DNA of 64,000 bases from Rubrivivax sp. (GCA_016790225.1 JAEUOZ010000041.1:27489-91488); one strand, 5' to 3'; positions 27,100-39,896 are shown, numbered from the stretch's first letter. The notes: a model not told the origin generated them from the letters alone. Made by a program: numbers and translations.

Positions 27100-28272
27100 G
27101 TGCAGCCCCTGACCCTCGCCAGGACTCCTACCGAGACACCGGACGATGCCTCCCTGGGCCTGCGTCTGCAGGCCGCGCCGGCCGTGGTCGACGAAGCCTG
27201 GGTACCGGCTGCGGCCGGCGATCGCCGCACGATCAGCAACTGGCGTGAATACATGGCGCGCGCCAGCCGCATCGTCGGCCGCTTTCACGGCCAGTTCCGC
27301 ATCGGTCACTTCGACTACCTGCACCCGGCACGGCTGCAGCCCGGCACGCCGCGTCGCCTGCGCAAGCCCTACATGGCCAGCGTGGCCTACACCGAGTGGG
27401 GTCCAAGCCAGGCACCGGTGCTGCTGTGTGCGGGAGGCGTGGCCAATGTCGCCATGCGCTTTCACTACCTGGCCGCCGATCTGTGCCACCAGTACCGCGT
27501 GATCTGCATGGACTGGCTGGGCCGCGGTCGCTCGGGCTGGCTGGCGGCGGAAGGCGACTATTCGCTGGGGACCTACACCGAGCAGCTGCGCCAGATGATC
27601 GCGCACCTGGGCCCGCGCCCGGTGACGCTGCTGGGATCATCCATGGGCGGCAGCGCCGCCATCGAGCTCATCGCGCGCCACCCGCGGCTGGTCGACCGGC
27701 TCATCCTCAACGATGTGGGCCCGTTCATCCCGGCCAAGCGCCGCAAGCGGCGCGCCGAGACGATTGCCCGGCATTACGTCTTCCGCCACCCTTCGGATCT
27801 GCTGCGCCGGGTGGGTGCCTCGCAGAAGAACGACGGCCCGGTCAGCGAGGACATCCGCTTCAACCTGACCTTTCACCAGACTCGCTGGTCCGACGAAGAA
27901 GGCGGCCGGGTCTACCGCCACGACGTGCGCGCGATGCAGGCCTACCGCGAGACCGCGGGCAAGAGCCTGGATCAGTGGGCGCAGTGGCAGCGTGTGCAGT
28001 GCCCGGTGCTGCTGATCCACGGGATGCAGTCCGATGCCCTGCTTGCGCCAACCATCCGGCGCATGCTGCGCGCCAAGCCGGTGACGGTGATGCACGTGCC
28101 GGATACCGGCCACACGCCGCTGCTGGCCGACCGAAACCAGATCGAGTTCATCCGCCAGTGGATGGAAGACCGGTCCAGCACCGGCAGCGAGTGGACCGTG
28201 CTGCACGCCGGCTCGCGCGACGCTTTCCCGGGCAGCCCGATCCTCTTTGCACCTGCAGCCGCGCTGCGCTGA
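27100..28272 (+). CDS. Alpha/beta hydrolase
   Basis: The 390-residue product has the alpha/beta-hydrolase fold from about residue 95 on. The nucleophile serine lies in LLGSSMGGSAAIEL, the acid is probably the Asp in IHGMQSDALL, and the histidine is in PDTGHTPLL; VICMDWLGRGRSGWL is the oxyanion-side motif. The first 95 residues are an extra N-terminal region. The start is uncertain: GTG 27100 has AAGGA at good distance, while a TTG at 27082 is also possible and no ATG occurs before 27253. It heads a four-gene rightward set (phosphatase-like, hybrid kinase, GGDEF-EAL). The substrate is unknown. Confidence 0.82.
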   Translation: MQPLTLARTPTETPDDASLGLRLQAAPAVVDEAWVPAAAGDRRTISNWREYMARASRIVGRFHGQFRIGHFDYLHPARLQPGTPRRLRKPYMASVAYTEWGPSQAPVLLCAGGVANVAMRFHYLAADLCHQYRVICMDWLGRGRSGWLAAEGDYSLGTYTEQLRQMIAHLGPRPVTLLGSSMGGSAAIELIARHPRLVDRLILNDVGPFIPAKRRKRRAETIARHYVFRHPSDLLRRVGASQKNDGPVSEDIRFNLTFHQTRWSDEEGGRVYRHDVRAMQAYRETAGKSLDQWAQWQRVQCPVLLIHGMQSDALLAPTIRRMLRAKPVTVMHVPDTGHTPLLADRNQIEFIRQWMEDRSSTGSEWTVLHAGSRDAFPGSPILFAPAAALR

Positions 28273-28278
28273 GACGCG

Positions 28279-28859
28279 ATGAACACTCCGCGTGCCCACG
28301 CCCCCTCACGCAGCCTGCGCTTCCTGCGCCACGGCGCGACCTCGGCCAATCTGGCCGGGCTGCGCTGCGGTGGCGATCTCGATCTGCCCTTGACCGAATG
28401 CGGCCGGGAACAGGCCCGCGCTGCGGCGCAGTCGCTCATCGAGCGCACCGTGCCGCTCGGCTTGATCATCACCAGCGATCTGCAGCGCACCCGCGAAACG
28501 GCCCGCATCCTGGCCGAGGCGCTGGGCGGTGTGCCGATCGTCGTGTGCGCCGAGCTCGGCGAGCGCAGGCTGGGCGAGTGGAACCTGCGCTCCATCGCAC
28601 AGACGCAGCCCTGGCTCGAAGCCCGCTGCACACCGCCCGGCGGCGAATCCGACGGCGAGTTCATCGATCGCATCGCGCGCGGCATCCGGCTCATCAAGCC
28701 CTGCCTGCCCGATCGCCCGCTGCTGGTCGGCAGCAAGGGCGTGGCGCGCGCGATGGGCGAGCTGGTGGGCTGGCCGCGCCGGCTGGAGCTGGACAACGGC
28801 GAGCTGGCCGAGTTCGAGCTCAACGACCTTCCCTTCCTTGAAACCACCTGGGGCGCGCC

Positions 28860-28863
<4 letters not shown>
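28279..28863 (+). CDS. Histidine phosphatase superfamily protein lacking the second His
   Basis: The 194-residue product belongs to the phosphoglycerate mutase-like histidine phosphatases. The phosphate-accepting histidine is present (LRHGATSAN, H18), and SDLQRTRETARIL and GERRLGEW are the usual second and third blocks. The second active-site histidine, normally in a V-S-H-G-G segment, is replaced: the aligned stretch reads LLVGSKGVARAM (residues 148-159). Loss of this residue normally abolishes or strongly changes activity, so it may be a binding or pseudo-enzyme protein. The gene starts 6 bp after the hydrolase stop and its own stop overlaps the GTG of the kinase gene. Confidence 0.82.
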
Positions 28864-31957
<3,094 letters not shown>

Positions 31958-31961
<4 letters not shown>

Positions 31962-34129
31962 CCACCTCACCGCGCATCCTGATCGTCGACGACGACACGG
32001 GCGGCCGACGCCTCACCCACGCGACCCTGAAGAAGGCCGGCTTCCGGGTCAGCGAAGCCGGTGACGGACGGGCCGCGCTGGAGCAGCTCGCAGCGGGCAT
32101 GCCGGACCTGATCCTGATGGACGTCAACATGCCGGTGATGGACGGCTTCGAGGCCTGCGCGCAGCTGCGACGGCTGCCCCAGGGCGGCGCCGTCCCGGTC
32201 GTCATGATGACCGGGCTCGACGACACCGCATCGATCGAGCGGGCCTTCGAGGCCGGTGCCACGGACTTCATCACCAAGCCCATCAGCTGGGCCGTGCTGC
32301 CGCACCGCGTGCGCTACATGCTGCGCGCCAGCGCCGCCATCAACGCACTGCAGCAGAACCAGCGCCGCCTGTCCAACGCGCAGCGCATCGGCGAGATGGG
32401 CGACTGGGAATGGGACCTGCGCGACAACCTGATCCTGACCTCGGAAGAAGCCAGCCGCCTGCTCGGCCTGCCCAAGGCCGAAGCCGATCTCACGCCCGCC
32501 GACTTCTTCCGCCAGGTGCACCCGGATGATGCCCAGCGGCTGCACGATGCCCTGGCCCACGCGGTGGCCAGCGCGCAGGGCTTCTCGATGGAGTACCGCG
32601 TCGTCGACACTGACGGCCGGCTGCGCTACATCCACCAGCAGGTCGAGCTGCTGGAGCGCCAGGTCGCCGGCCCGGCGCTGCGGCTGGCCGGGGCGCTGCA
32701 CGATGTGACGCGCCGCAAGGACTCGGAAGACCGGATCCGCCAGCTGGCGTACTACGACACCCTCACGGGCCTGCCGAACCGGCTGCTGTTCAACGACCTG
32801 CTGGGTCGGGCGCTCGCGCAGGTGGCGCGCCACGACGGCCGCCTGGCCGTCATGTTCATCGACCTGGACAACTTCAAGCGCGTCAACGACACCTTGGGCC
32901 ACAACGTCGGAGACCAGCTGCTGCGCGAGGCCAGTGCGCGGCTGTCCCGCGTGCTGCGGTCAGAAGACCTGCTGGCGCGGCGACATCCGGACGTGCCCGA
33001 GAGCAGCATCGCGCGTCTGGGCGGCGACGAGTTCATCGTGCTCCTCACCGACATCCAGCGCCCGGAAGACGCCGCGCTCGTCGGGCAGCGGCTGATCGAG
33101 GCCCTCAGCCAGCCGGTGGTGATCCAGGACACCGAAATCTACGTGGGCGGCAGCATCGGCGTCTCGCTCTACCCGGAAAACGGCACGGACACCGAGGCGC
33201 TGATGATGAACGCCGACACCGCCATGTACCGCGCCAAGGCGGACGGGCGCGGCGGGGTGCAGTTCTACGACCGCTCGATGAATGCCCGCGCGCTGGACAA
33301 CCTGCACATGGAAGGGCAGCTGCGCCGCGCCATGGAGCGGCAGGAATTCGTGCTGCACTACCAGCCGCGCGTGGACGTGATGAGCGGCCGCATCGTGGGC
33401 GCTGAAGCCCTGATCCGCTGGAAGCATCCTGAACGCGGCCTGCTGCTGCCGGCAGAGTTCATCCCCCAGGTGGAAAACGCCGGTCTGGTGATCGGCGTGG
33501 GCGAGTGGGCCATCATGACGGTATGCGCACAGATCGCCCAGTGGCTTGCCGAGGGTCTGCAGCCCCTTCCGGTGGCGGTGAACCTGGCGTCCACCCACCT
33601 GCGCGAGCACAGCCTGCCCGGGCTGGTAGAACAGGCGCTGGCGACCCACGGCGTGCCCGCGCAGCTGCTGGAGATCGAGGTCACCGAGTCGATCCTGCTG
33701 TCCGACCCCGAGCTGAGCGTGATGATCTCGGACAAGCTGGCCCACATGGGCGTGCACATGGCGATCGACGACTTCGGCACCGGCTATTCGTCGATGAGCT
33801 ACCTCAAGCGGCTGCCGATCGGCTCACTGAAGATCGACCGCTCCTTTGTCCGCGACCTGGTCGACGACCCTGAAGACGCTGCCATCGTGGGGGCGATCAC
33901 GGCCCTGGCGCACAGCCTGAAGCTGAAGGTGGTGGCTGAAGGCGTGGAGACCCGCGAGCAGCTGGAGATGCTGCGCGCCTTGAACTGCGACGAATACCAG
34001 GGCTTCTTCACGAGCCGCGCGCTGCCGCCGGCCCGCTTTGCCCAGCTGGTGCGCGAAGGGGCCGACGCTGGGTCTGCGGCAGCAGCTGACGACCTGGATC
34101 AGCAGCCGTTGCTGTCGCTGGTCAACTGA
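31958..34129 (+). CDS. Response regulator REC-PAS-GGDEF-EAL, cyclic-di-GMP turnover
   Basis: The 723-residue product starts with a receiver domain (D55 in LILMDVNMPVMDG, K107 in FITKP), then a PAS domain (about 140-250), a GGDEF domain with an intact motif at 355-359 (RLGGDEF), and an EAL domain with an intact motif at 483-485 (GAEALIRWKHP) plus DDFGTGYSSMSYLK. Both cyclase and phosphodiesterase activity are possible on sequence grounds. No RxxD inhibitory site precedes GGDEF. The ATG overlaps the stop of the hybrid kinase gene, so phosphorylation by that kinase's HPt domain is the natural expectation. Confidence 0.94.
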
Positions 34130-34192
34130 CGCTGCAGCGCCGCAAGAGCCGGGTCCGCCGCAGCGGCTCGGCACCGAGAGGCTCGGGCCCCC

Positions 34193-35026
34193 TCAATCGC
34201 TGCCGGCGCGGCTGGATCGCATCCAGGTCCAGCTCACGCCCAGGCCGGCACTGAAGCCGGTGGTCTTGCGCACCAGCGGGCTGGCTTCGTTGGCGGCGCC
34301 GGCCACGCTGTCGATCCGGGCGAATCCGAACAGCCGCCAGTCGGGCGACAGCGGCTTGACGAAGCTGGTGCCCAGGCGCCACGCGATCAGGCCGGACTCG
34401 GCGGTGTAGCTTGCCCGGCCGGGCACGGCAAAGGCCGGTGCCACACCGTAGAAGGTCTCGGCCAACTGGCGGTTGCCGATGATGGCGCTGAGGCTGGTGC
34501 TGTAGTTGAAGCCGCCTGCCCCGCGCCGGGAAAACTGCAGTTCAGGCTCGAAGCTGATGCCGCGGCGCGTGAAATCGTCGCTCAGGTCGAAGACGCCGCG
34601 CACGGGAAGCTCCACGCGCCAGCGCCCGCCGAGCACCGTGCTGCCCGGCTCGTTGAGCTGCCACTTCAGCCGCGGCCCGAATTCCACCAGCGTGCCCAGC
34701 TTGGGCATGCCCTGGCGGGCCGCCACCTCGTCGGCCCTTGAGCCGAAGGCGCCGGAGAAGCCGATGTCCAGCTCCAGCCGATCGGTCTTCAGCGCACGCA
34801 GACCTGCCGTGCCTTGATCAGCGCGCAGGATCTCGCCGCGGTAGATGAAGAAGGGCAGGACCAGGCCGCGCGAGATCTGCGTATCCGATCCCGGATAGGC
34901 CTGCTGTGAGACGCCCAGCGCAAAGGCACCGACCTCCCAGCGCGGCGGCGCGCTGCGTTCCTGGGCGATGGCGGGCAAGGCCGCCAGCGTGGCGGCCAAG
35001 GACAGCAGGCAGGTGGACTTTTGCAT
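34193..35026 (-). CDS. MipA/OmpV-family outer-membrane protein
   Basis: The 277-residue product has a signal peptide (residues 1-21, ending IAQERS) and a beta-barrel-like sequence with alternating hydrophobic residues ending in an aromatic-containing last strand. The start RWEVGAFALGVSQQAYPGSD and YRGEILRADQG are typical of MipA/OmpV. MipA binds murein enzymes in E. coli, but in other bacteria the family responds to two-component systems and antibiotics. It is convergent with the GGDEF-EAL gene, and its upstream region carries the half-site cluster listed separately, so it is probably tightly regulated. Confidence 0.88.
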   Translation of the reverse strand: MQKSTCLLSLAATLAALPAIAQERSAPPRWEVGAFALGVSQQAYPGSDTQISRGLVLPFFIYRGEILRADQGTAGLRALKTDRLELDIGFSGAFGSRADEVAARQGMPKLGTLVEFGPRLKWQLNEPGSTVLGGRWRVELPVRGVFDLSDDFTRRGISFEPELQFSRRGAGGFNYSTSLSAIIGNRQLAETFYGVAPAFAVPGRASYTAESGLIAWRLGTSFVKPLSPDWRLFGFARIDSVAGAANEASPLVRKTTGFSAGLGVSWTWMRSSRAGSD

Positions 35027-35027
35027 G

Positions 35028-35072
35028 TGAACTCATCAGTTCAAAAGATGAACTGATTGTGGCATCTGAACT
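35028..35072. promoter_or_regulatory. Cluster of TGAACT half-sites, probable operator of the mipA gene
   Basis: Four copies of TGAACT or its complement occur in 45 bp: TGAACT 35028-35033, AGTTCA 35038-35043, TGAACT 35049-35054 and TGAACT 35067-35072. Together they form two overlapping dyads, one of which has perfect 8-bp arms (ATCAGTTC 35035-35042 and GAACTGAT 35050-35057). The cluster begins two bases in front of the mipA start codon. This suggests binding of a dimeric regulator, possibly repressive. No regulator gene is directly attached; the identity is unknown. Confidence 0.55.
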
Positions 35073-35195
35073 TGCCCGGGCTGCGTAAAGGGTGTTGAGC
35101 CGGCTGCAAGGACGCCGCCGGCCACCCGCCGAAGGCCCCCGCCGCATGAGACGGCCCCGGAGCCGACCGAAGCCACAAACCCTTGGAGAACTGAC

Positions 35196-35498
35196 ATGAA
35201 TGCCATCCGCCCGCTGATCGCCCTGGCCACGCTCGCCGCCGCTCTTGGCGCCCAGGCCCAGGAAGCCACGCCCATGCCGCAGGAAGCCGCGGTCTCCGGG
35301 CTGTCGCGCCAGGAGGTGCTCGCCCAGACCACCACCGCGCGCCTGCGCGGCCAGCTCGTGGCCGGCAACGAAGGCCCGGCCACCTGGGCGCCCGCTCACG
35401 GCGCTCGCAGCCGTGACGCGGTGCGCCACGAGGCGGTGGCTCACAACCAGCGCAGCAGCGCTCAACGCAACGCCGAGCGCCAGATCGTCGGCATGTGA
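35196..35498 (+). CDS. DUF4148-family small exported protein
   Basis: The 100-residue product has a signal peptide (residues 1-21, ending ALGAQAQE) and a polar mature part. The segment SGLSRQEVLAQTTTARLRGQL fits the DUF4148 pattern, a family of short periplasmic proteins found mainly in Burkholderiales with no known function. GGAG precedes the ATG by seven bases. It stands alone between mipA (divergent) and the gamma-glutamyltransferase gene. Confidence 0.75.
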   Translation: MNAIRPLIALATLAAALGAQAQEATPMPQEAAVSGLSRQEVLAQTTTARLRGQLVAGNEGPATWAPAHGARSRDAVRHEAVAHNQRSSAQRNAERQIVGM

Positions 35499-35603
35499 GC
35501 CTGCACTGCGCAAGACCTGGCCGATCACCGCGGCCTTGCAAGCCCCGAGACCCGGAACAAGCCAGGATGCGCAGCGTCATCGGCCGGCCTTAAGCTCGAA
35601 CGC

Positions 35604-37472
35604 ATGATGCCAACCACCACCGGGCGCGCGCTCGCCACCCGCGCGGATCCGCGGCCACCGGAGGCGGCCCGCCCCGGCGCCGCACTCGCCGGGTGGCGGC
35701 CGCGGCCCTGGCTGGCGCTGCTGGCGCTTGTACTGGCGGCCTGCAGCACGCCGCCCGAACTGCCGCAGCTGCCCGAGACCTCGGCCGTGCGCACGCCCGG
35801 CGCGCTGGTCAAGGCGCAGCGCCACATGATCGCCACCGGTCACCCGCTGGCCAGCGAGGCCGGGCTGCAGATCCTGCGTGCCGGCGGTTCGGCGGTCGAT
35901 GCGGCGGTGGCGGCACAGATGGTGCTGACGCTGGTGGAGCCGCAATCCAGCGGTGTGGGCGGCGGCGCGCTGCTGCTGCACTGGGACGGCCGGGAAACAC
36001 AGGCCTGGGATGGCCGCGAGACGGCGCCCGCCGCGGCCGATGAACGGCTGCTGCTGGGACCTGACGGCCGACCTCAGCCGCTTGCGGCCGTGGCCGTGGG
36101 AGGCCGTGCGGTCGGCGTGCCGGGCGCCGTGCGCATGCTGGACGCGGCGCACCGACGCCATGGCAGGCTGCCCTGGGCGCGGCTGCTGGAGCCCGCCATC
36201 GCGCTGGCCGAGCAGGGCTTCCCGGTGAGCCAGCGCCTGCACACGCAGCTGGCAGCGGATCAAGCGCTGCGCCGCGATCCGCAGGCGCTGGCCTACTTCT
36301 ACGGCGCTGACCAGCAGCCCCATCCGGTGGGCCACGTGCTGCGCAATCCGGCGCTGGCGCAGATCCTGCGGCAGATCGGCGCGCAAGGCAGCCGCGCGCT
36401 GCACGAAGGCCCGCTGGCCGCCGATCTGGTGGCGCGCGTGCGCGGCCATGCCGGCAACCCCGGGCGCATGACGGAGGCCGATCTGGCCGCTTATGAGCCG
36501 CGCCTGCGTGCGCCGCTTTGCACGATGTGGCAGCAGCGCTGGTGGATCTGCGGCTTTCCGCCGCCTTCTTCCGGGCACCTGGCGCTGATGCAGATGCTGG
36601 GGCTGATGGATCAGCTGCCGCCCGTGCGCGAGCCGCTGGCCCAGGGTCTGCCGACGCCGGACTGGCTGCACGCCTACACCGAGGCCGCACGCCTGGCCTA
36701 CGCGGACCGCGCGCAGTTCGTGGCAGACCCCGACTTCGTGGCGCCCCCCGCGGGGCGTTGGTCCTCGCTGCTGGAGCCGCCTTACCTGAAGGAACGGGCG
36801 GCCCTGATCGGCCCGCAGAGCATGCGCCGGGCCGCGCCCGGGCAGCCGCGTGCCGAGGCGCTGTCGCACGCGCCGCAGGCCGACACCGCGGAAGCCGGCA
36901 CGAGCCACATCAGCGTGGTTGATGGCCGGGGTCAGGCGGTCTCGATGACCACCACCATCGAAGGCGTCTTCGGCGCGCGGCTGATGGCCGACGGGGGCAC
37001 CGGGCTGCCGGGCGGCTATCTGCTGAACCACCAGCTGACCGACTTTTCCGCGGAGCCCATGGATGCCCGCGGCTGGCCCATCGCCAACCGCTTGCAGCCC
37101 GGCAAGCGGCCGCGCTCCAGCATGAGCCCGACGCTGGTCTTCGACGCGCGCGACGGCCGCCTGCTGATGTCCCTGGGTTCGCCGCTGGGGCAGGTCATTC
37201 CGCACCTGGTGGCCAAGGCGCTGATCGGCTCGCTGCAGTGGAATCTGGATCCGCAGCAGGCGATCGCGCTGCCCAACTTCGGCAGCTTCAACGGCCCCAC
37301 GGTGCTGGAGAAGGGCCGCTTCCCGCCCGAGACCCGACAGGCACTGCTGGCGCGCGGGCATGAGCTGCAGGAGATCGACATCGCCAGCGGCCTGCAGCTG
37401 ATCCGGCGCAGCGCGCAAGGGTGGGAGGGCGCCTCGGATCCGCGGCGCGAGGGATGGGTGTCGGGCGATTGA
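35604..37472 (+). CDS. ggt: Gamma-glutamyltransferase, lipoprotein
   Basis: The 622-residue product is a gamma-glutamyltransferase, an N-terminal nucleophile hydrolase made as a precursor that cleaves itself. The nucleophile of the mature small subunit is T433 in EAGTSHISVVD. The GGSAVDAAVAAQMVLTLVEP and SSGVGGG segments are typical of the large subunit. A lipobox LAAC with C47 follows a hydrophobic stretch (36-46), so the enzyme is probably a periplasm-facing lipoprotein, unlike the soluble E. coli protein. It would cleave glutathione and other gamma-glutamyl peptides. ATGs at 35604 and 35607 are equally possible. Confidence 0.93.
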   Translation: MMPTTTGRALATRADPRPPEAARPGAALAGWRPRPWLALLALVLAACSTPPELPQLPETSAVRTPGALVKAQRHMIATGHPLASEAGLQILRAGGSAVDAAVAAQMVLTLVEPQSSGVGGGALLLHWDGRETQAWDGRETAPAAADERLLLGPDGRPQPLAAVAVGGRAVGVPGAVRMLDAAHRRHGRLPWARLLEPAIALAEQGFPVSQRLHTQLAADQALRRDPQALAYFYGADQQPHPVGHVLRNPALAQILRQIGAQGSRALHEGPLAADLVARVRGHAGNPGRMTEADLAAYEPRLRAPLCTMWQQRWWICGFPPPSSGHLALMQMLGLMDQLPPVREPLAQGLPTPDWLHAYTEAARLAYADRAQFVADPDFVAPPAGRWSSLLEPPYLKERAALIGPQSMRRAAPGQPRAEALSHAPQADTAEAGTSHISVVDGRGQAVSMTTTIEGVFGARLMADGGTGLPGGYLLNHQLTDFSAEPMDARGWPIANRLQPGKRPRSSMSPTLVFDARDGRLLMSLGSPLGQVIPHLVAKALIGSLQWNLDPQQAIALPNFGSFNGPTVLEKGRFPPETRQALLARGHELQEIDIASGLQLIRRSAQGWEGASDPRREGWVSGD

Positions 37473-37506
37473 AGGACGGGATGGCGCGACGGGATGCAGC
37501 GCGGAC

Positions 37507-38427
37507 TCAGACACCCACGAACTGCAGATCCAGATCGCCATGGGCGTAGATCACCACGCCGGTATCGGTGTGCGTGATCTGATGGCCCGTGCCCTGCGGC
37601 GCCAGCTGGTAGTCCCCCGGCTGCAGCAGCAGATCGTCAAGGAAAAGCTCGCCCTGCACCATCAGGCACTCTTCGTCGTGCCCGTGGGTGTGGTGCGGCA
37701 CCATCGCGCCGGGTTCGGCGTGATAGAGCATCGCCGCCTGACCCTGGGCCTGCCACAGCACGCGGCGGCGGATGCCGGGCGCAAATTCGGGCCAGCCGGC
37801 CTCGGCATCGCGCACCGTGAGCGGCTGATCTGAAGCATTGGCCCTGTCCGCCGGCCCGCGCGCTTCGCGCAGGAAGAGGCGCGCGGGTTCCAGTGCCGTG
37901 AAGACGGGCGTGGGAGCGCCGGCCGGCACCCGGTGGTAATCCCGCTCACCCAGCGTCTGCCCGTCGACGAGCACCGTGCCGGACATCACCAGCCACTCGC
38001 GCTGGGTGGCCTGAAGGGCTTGCGGCTCGCCCAGCATCGCCGCGTCCAGCGGCTGCCCGACAGCCAGATCCAGGAGCCGCACGCGCAGCGGTTCGCCACG
38101 CCGCTGCGGACCTGCGTCGTCAGCCAGGTACAGCGTGCGCGCCGTGACACCCGGGGCCAGCGCCTGCGTCGGCAGGCGCTTCCAGCGCACGTTGACCATC
38201 GCCGCTTCGGCCTGGTGCGATCGCTGCACCCGCGCGGCCAGGCGCTCGCGCAGCCGCGGCGCCGGGCTGGCCGGGCCCGCGGCGGGCTCGGGACCCGTCG
38301 CGAAGGCCGAGGCGAAGGGTTCGTGCAGCAGTGGCGCCAGTTCGGGCTGCACCACGCCAGGCGCCGGACGGATCGCCAAGGAAGCGGCTTCGCCGCGGCG
38401 CTCGGAATCTGGAGTCTTGTCACTCAT
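37507..38427 (-). CDS. Double-cupin protein, ChrR-like, partner of an ECF sigma factor
   Basis: The 306-residue product (from the ATG at 38427, which has GGAAG at good distance) has two cupin domains. The first, at about residues 75-185, is weak. The second, at about 210-306, has the metal-binding pattern HHTHGHDEECLMVQGE, then a later His in GTGHQITH. The domain resembles the cupin half of ChrR, the anti-sigma of the singlet-oxygen sigma factor RpoE of Rhodobacter. The zinc-binding N-terminal anti-sigma motif (H-x3-C-x2-C) is absent, and the first 70 residues look disordered. It follows the sigma factor gene by 98 bp on the same strand. Its role as regulator of that sigma factor is inference. 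Confidence 0.75.
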   Translation of the reverse strand: MSDKTPDSERRGEAASLAIRPAPGVVQPELAPLLHEPFASAFATGPEPAAGPASPAPRLRERLAARVQRSHQAEAAMVNVRWKRLPTQALAPGVTARTLYLADDAGPQRRGEPLRVRLLDLAVGQPLDAAMLGEPQALQATQREWLVMSGTVLVDGQTLGERDYHRVPAGAPTPVFTALEPARLFLREARGPADRANASDQPLTVRDAEAGWPEFAPGIRRRVLWQAQGQAAMLYHAEPGAMVPHHTHGHDEECLMVQGELFLDDLLLQPGDYQLAPQGTGHQITHTDTGVVIYAHGDLDLQFVGV

Positions 38428-38525
38428 GGCAGGCATCTTCCATCGGCAGGAACAAGGTCTGCGCGGCGCGCTGAGGCGTCCGGCGGCAGAGTCGGGCCCA
38501 GGCAGGCATCGTGATCGCGGCCACC

Positions 38526-39404
38526 TCAGGACGCCCAGGCCGCGGGCCACTCGCCGGCCGCGTCACCCAGGGCCTCGCGCAGGCTCAGCAGCGCACGCCG
38601 GATCTGCGACTTCACGGTGCCCAGCGGCAAGGCCGTCTGCAGCGCGATCTCTTCGTGGCTCAGGCCACGAAAGAACGCCAGTGCCACCAGTTGCCGCGGC
38701 TGCGCGGACAGCCGCATCAGCGCGCGGTGCAGATCGGCATGCCCGCGCGCGAGGTCCAGCAGTTCGTCGGCACCGGCCTGTTCGGCGGCGGGTTCGGGCA
38801 GGCCCTCGTCGTCCAGGCTTTCGTGCTGATGGCGGCGCTCCAGGCGCAGCGCGTCGATGGCGCGGCTGCGGGCCATGCCCAGCAGCCAGGCCGAGGCCCG
38901 GCCCCGGCTGGCATCGAAGCGCGGCGCCTGGCGCCAGACCTGGAAGTAGGTCTCTTCGACCACTTCCTCGGCGAGGGCCGGCCTTCTCACGATGCGCAGC
39001 ACCAGCCCGTAGGCCCGCGAGAGCGTCGCGTCGTAGAGCGCGGTGAGCGCACGTTCATCACGCTCCACGATGGCTTCGATCCAGCCGGCCAGCTGGGCCT
39101 CGTCCAGGCGCGCGAGGGCACCGGTGCCGGTGCCAGCGGCAGCCACATCCGCCTCTGCGCCGGCCGCCCGCAGCGCGCCGTCGTCATCGGAGGCAGCTGC
39201 CGGCTCCAGCTCATCATCGGCCTGCAGCAGCGCATCGGCAGGCGTCTCGATCTGCGGATCGTCCAGGCCATCTGACAGCGGTTCGCGGGCAGCCGGCCCC
39301 GACGTTCGACCCGATGATTCTCTGCGCGAGCCGGCAGCCTGCGCCAACGGGGGGGCGGCGGCCTGTCGGGCCAGCGCCGCGGCCTTGATCATGCCCTTGA
39401 TCAT
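38526..39404 (-). CDS. ECF sigma factor with long acidic N-terminal extension
   Basis: The 292-residue product has an ECF sigma core at its C-terminal 190 residues. Region 2 includes LYDATLSRAYGLVLRIVRRP, EEVVEETYFQVWRQ and ASAWLLGMARSRAIDALR; region 4 includes LVALAFFRGLSHEEIALQ and the GTVKSQIRRALLSLREAL helix. It resembles the RpoE/ChrR (ECF11) group. The first 95-100 residues are an unusual Ala/Asp/Glu-rich low-complexity extension. ATGs at 39404 and 39392 are both possible. It is flanked by two cupin genes on the same strand (72 bp and 98 bp away). A singlet-oxygen or peroxide stress role is inferred. Confidence 0.87.
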   Translation of the reverse strand: MIKGMIKAAALARQAAAPPLAQAAGSRRESSGRTSGPAAREPLSDGLDDPQIETPADALLQADDELEPAAASDDDGALRAAGAEADVAAAGTGTGALARLDEAQLAGWIEAIVERDERALTALYDATLSRAYGLVLRIVRRPALAEEVVEETYFQVWRQAPRFDASRGRASAWLLGMARSRAIDALRLERRHQHESLDDEGLPEPAAEQAGADELLDLARGHADLHRALMRLSAQPRQLVALAFFRGLSHEEIALQTALPLGTVKSQIRRALLSLREALGDAAGEWPAAWAS

Positions 39405-39476
39405 GCGCTCTCCTCAGGGGTCTGGGGCCGCACGCGGCCCGGTTGTCCGGTCACCGGCCGGCGCGTCGGCAGCGCC

Positions 39477-39896
39477 TCAAGCCAGCTCATGTTCAGGCTG
39501 CGGCAGCGCGCCGCGCAGAAAGATCGTCGCGCCGGTCTCGGTGCTGATGCGCGCGTGCAGTGCACCGGCCTGCGCCAGGTGATAGCCGCCGGCACCCACC
39601 CGGGTATGCGCACCCACGCGCAGCACGCCGTCCAGCACCAGGCATTCTTCGTCCAGCGGATGGCGATGCGGCGGCAGACTGGCCCCGGGGGCCAGGCGCA
39701 GCAGGTAGGACAGCACACCCTCGTGCTCCCGCAGCACCTTCAGCTGGACGCCCTCCATGAAGGCCTGCCAGTCGCCCTGGTGGGCATCAATCGTCCGGTG
39801 CGTGGGCTCGTGATCCGCCACACGCTCCAGCAGGCGGCGCCGGATGCGAGCGCGTGAGGCCGATCCGGGCACGGTCAAGGCGGGAACGAGCGACAT
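39477..39896 (-). CDS. Single-cupin ChrR-like protein
   Basis: The 139-residue product starts at the ATG at 39896; an ATG at 39950 would add 18 residues. It is one ChrR-type cupin: WQAFMEGVQLKVLREHEGVLSYLLRLAPG leads into the metal-binding PPHRHPLDEECLVLDG, with a later His in the HLAQAGALHARIS strand. It lacks the zinc-binding anti-sigma N-terminus. It is the first gene of a three-gene leftward set with an ECF sigma gene and a double-cupin gene. Sensing of an oxidant or ligand for the sigma factor is plausible but unproven. Confidence 0.78.
   Translation of the reverse strand: MSLVPALTVPGSASRARIRRRLLERVADHEPTHRTIDAHQGDWQAFMEGVQLKVLREHEGVLSYLLRLAPGASLPPHRHPLDEECLVLDGVLRVGAHTRVGAGGYHLAQAGALHARISTETGATIFLRGALPQPEHELA

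Noticed and set aside
34130..34192. A rho-independent terminator between the GGDEF-EAL gene and mipA
   Set aside because: Short G+C-rich dyads such as GAGCCG/CGGCTC (34146-34169) occur, but the loop is long and no T-run follows, so the evidence is too weak.
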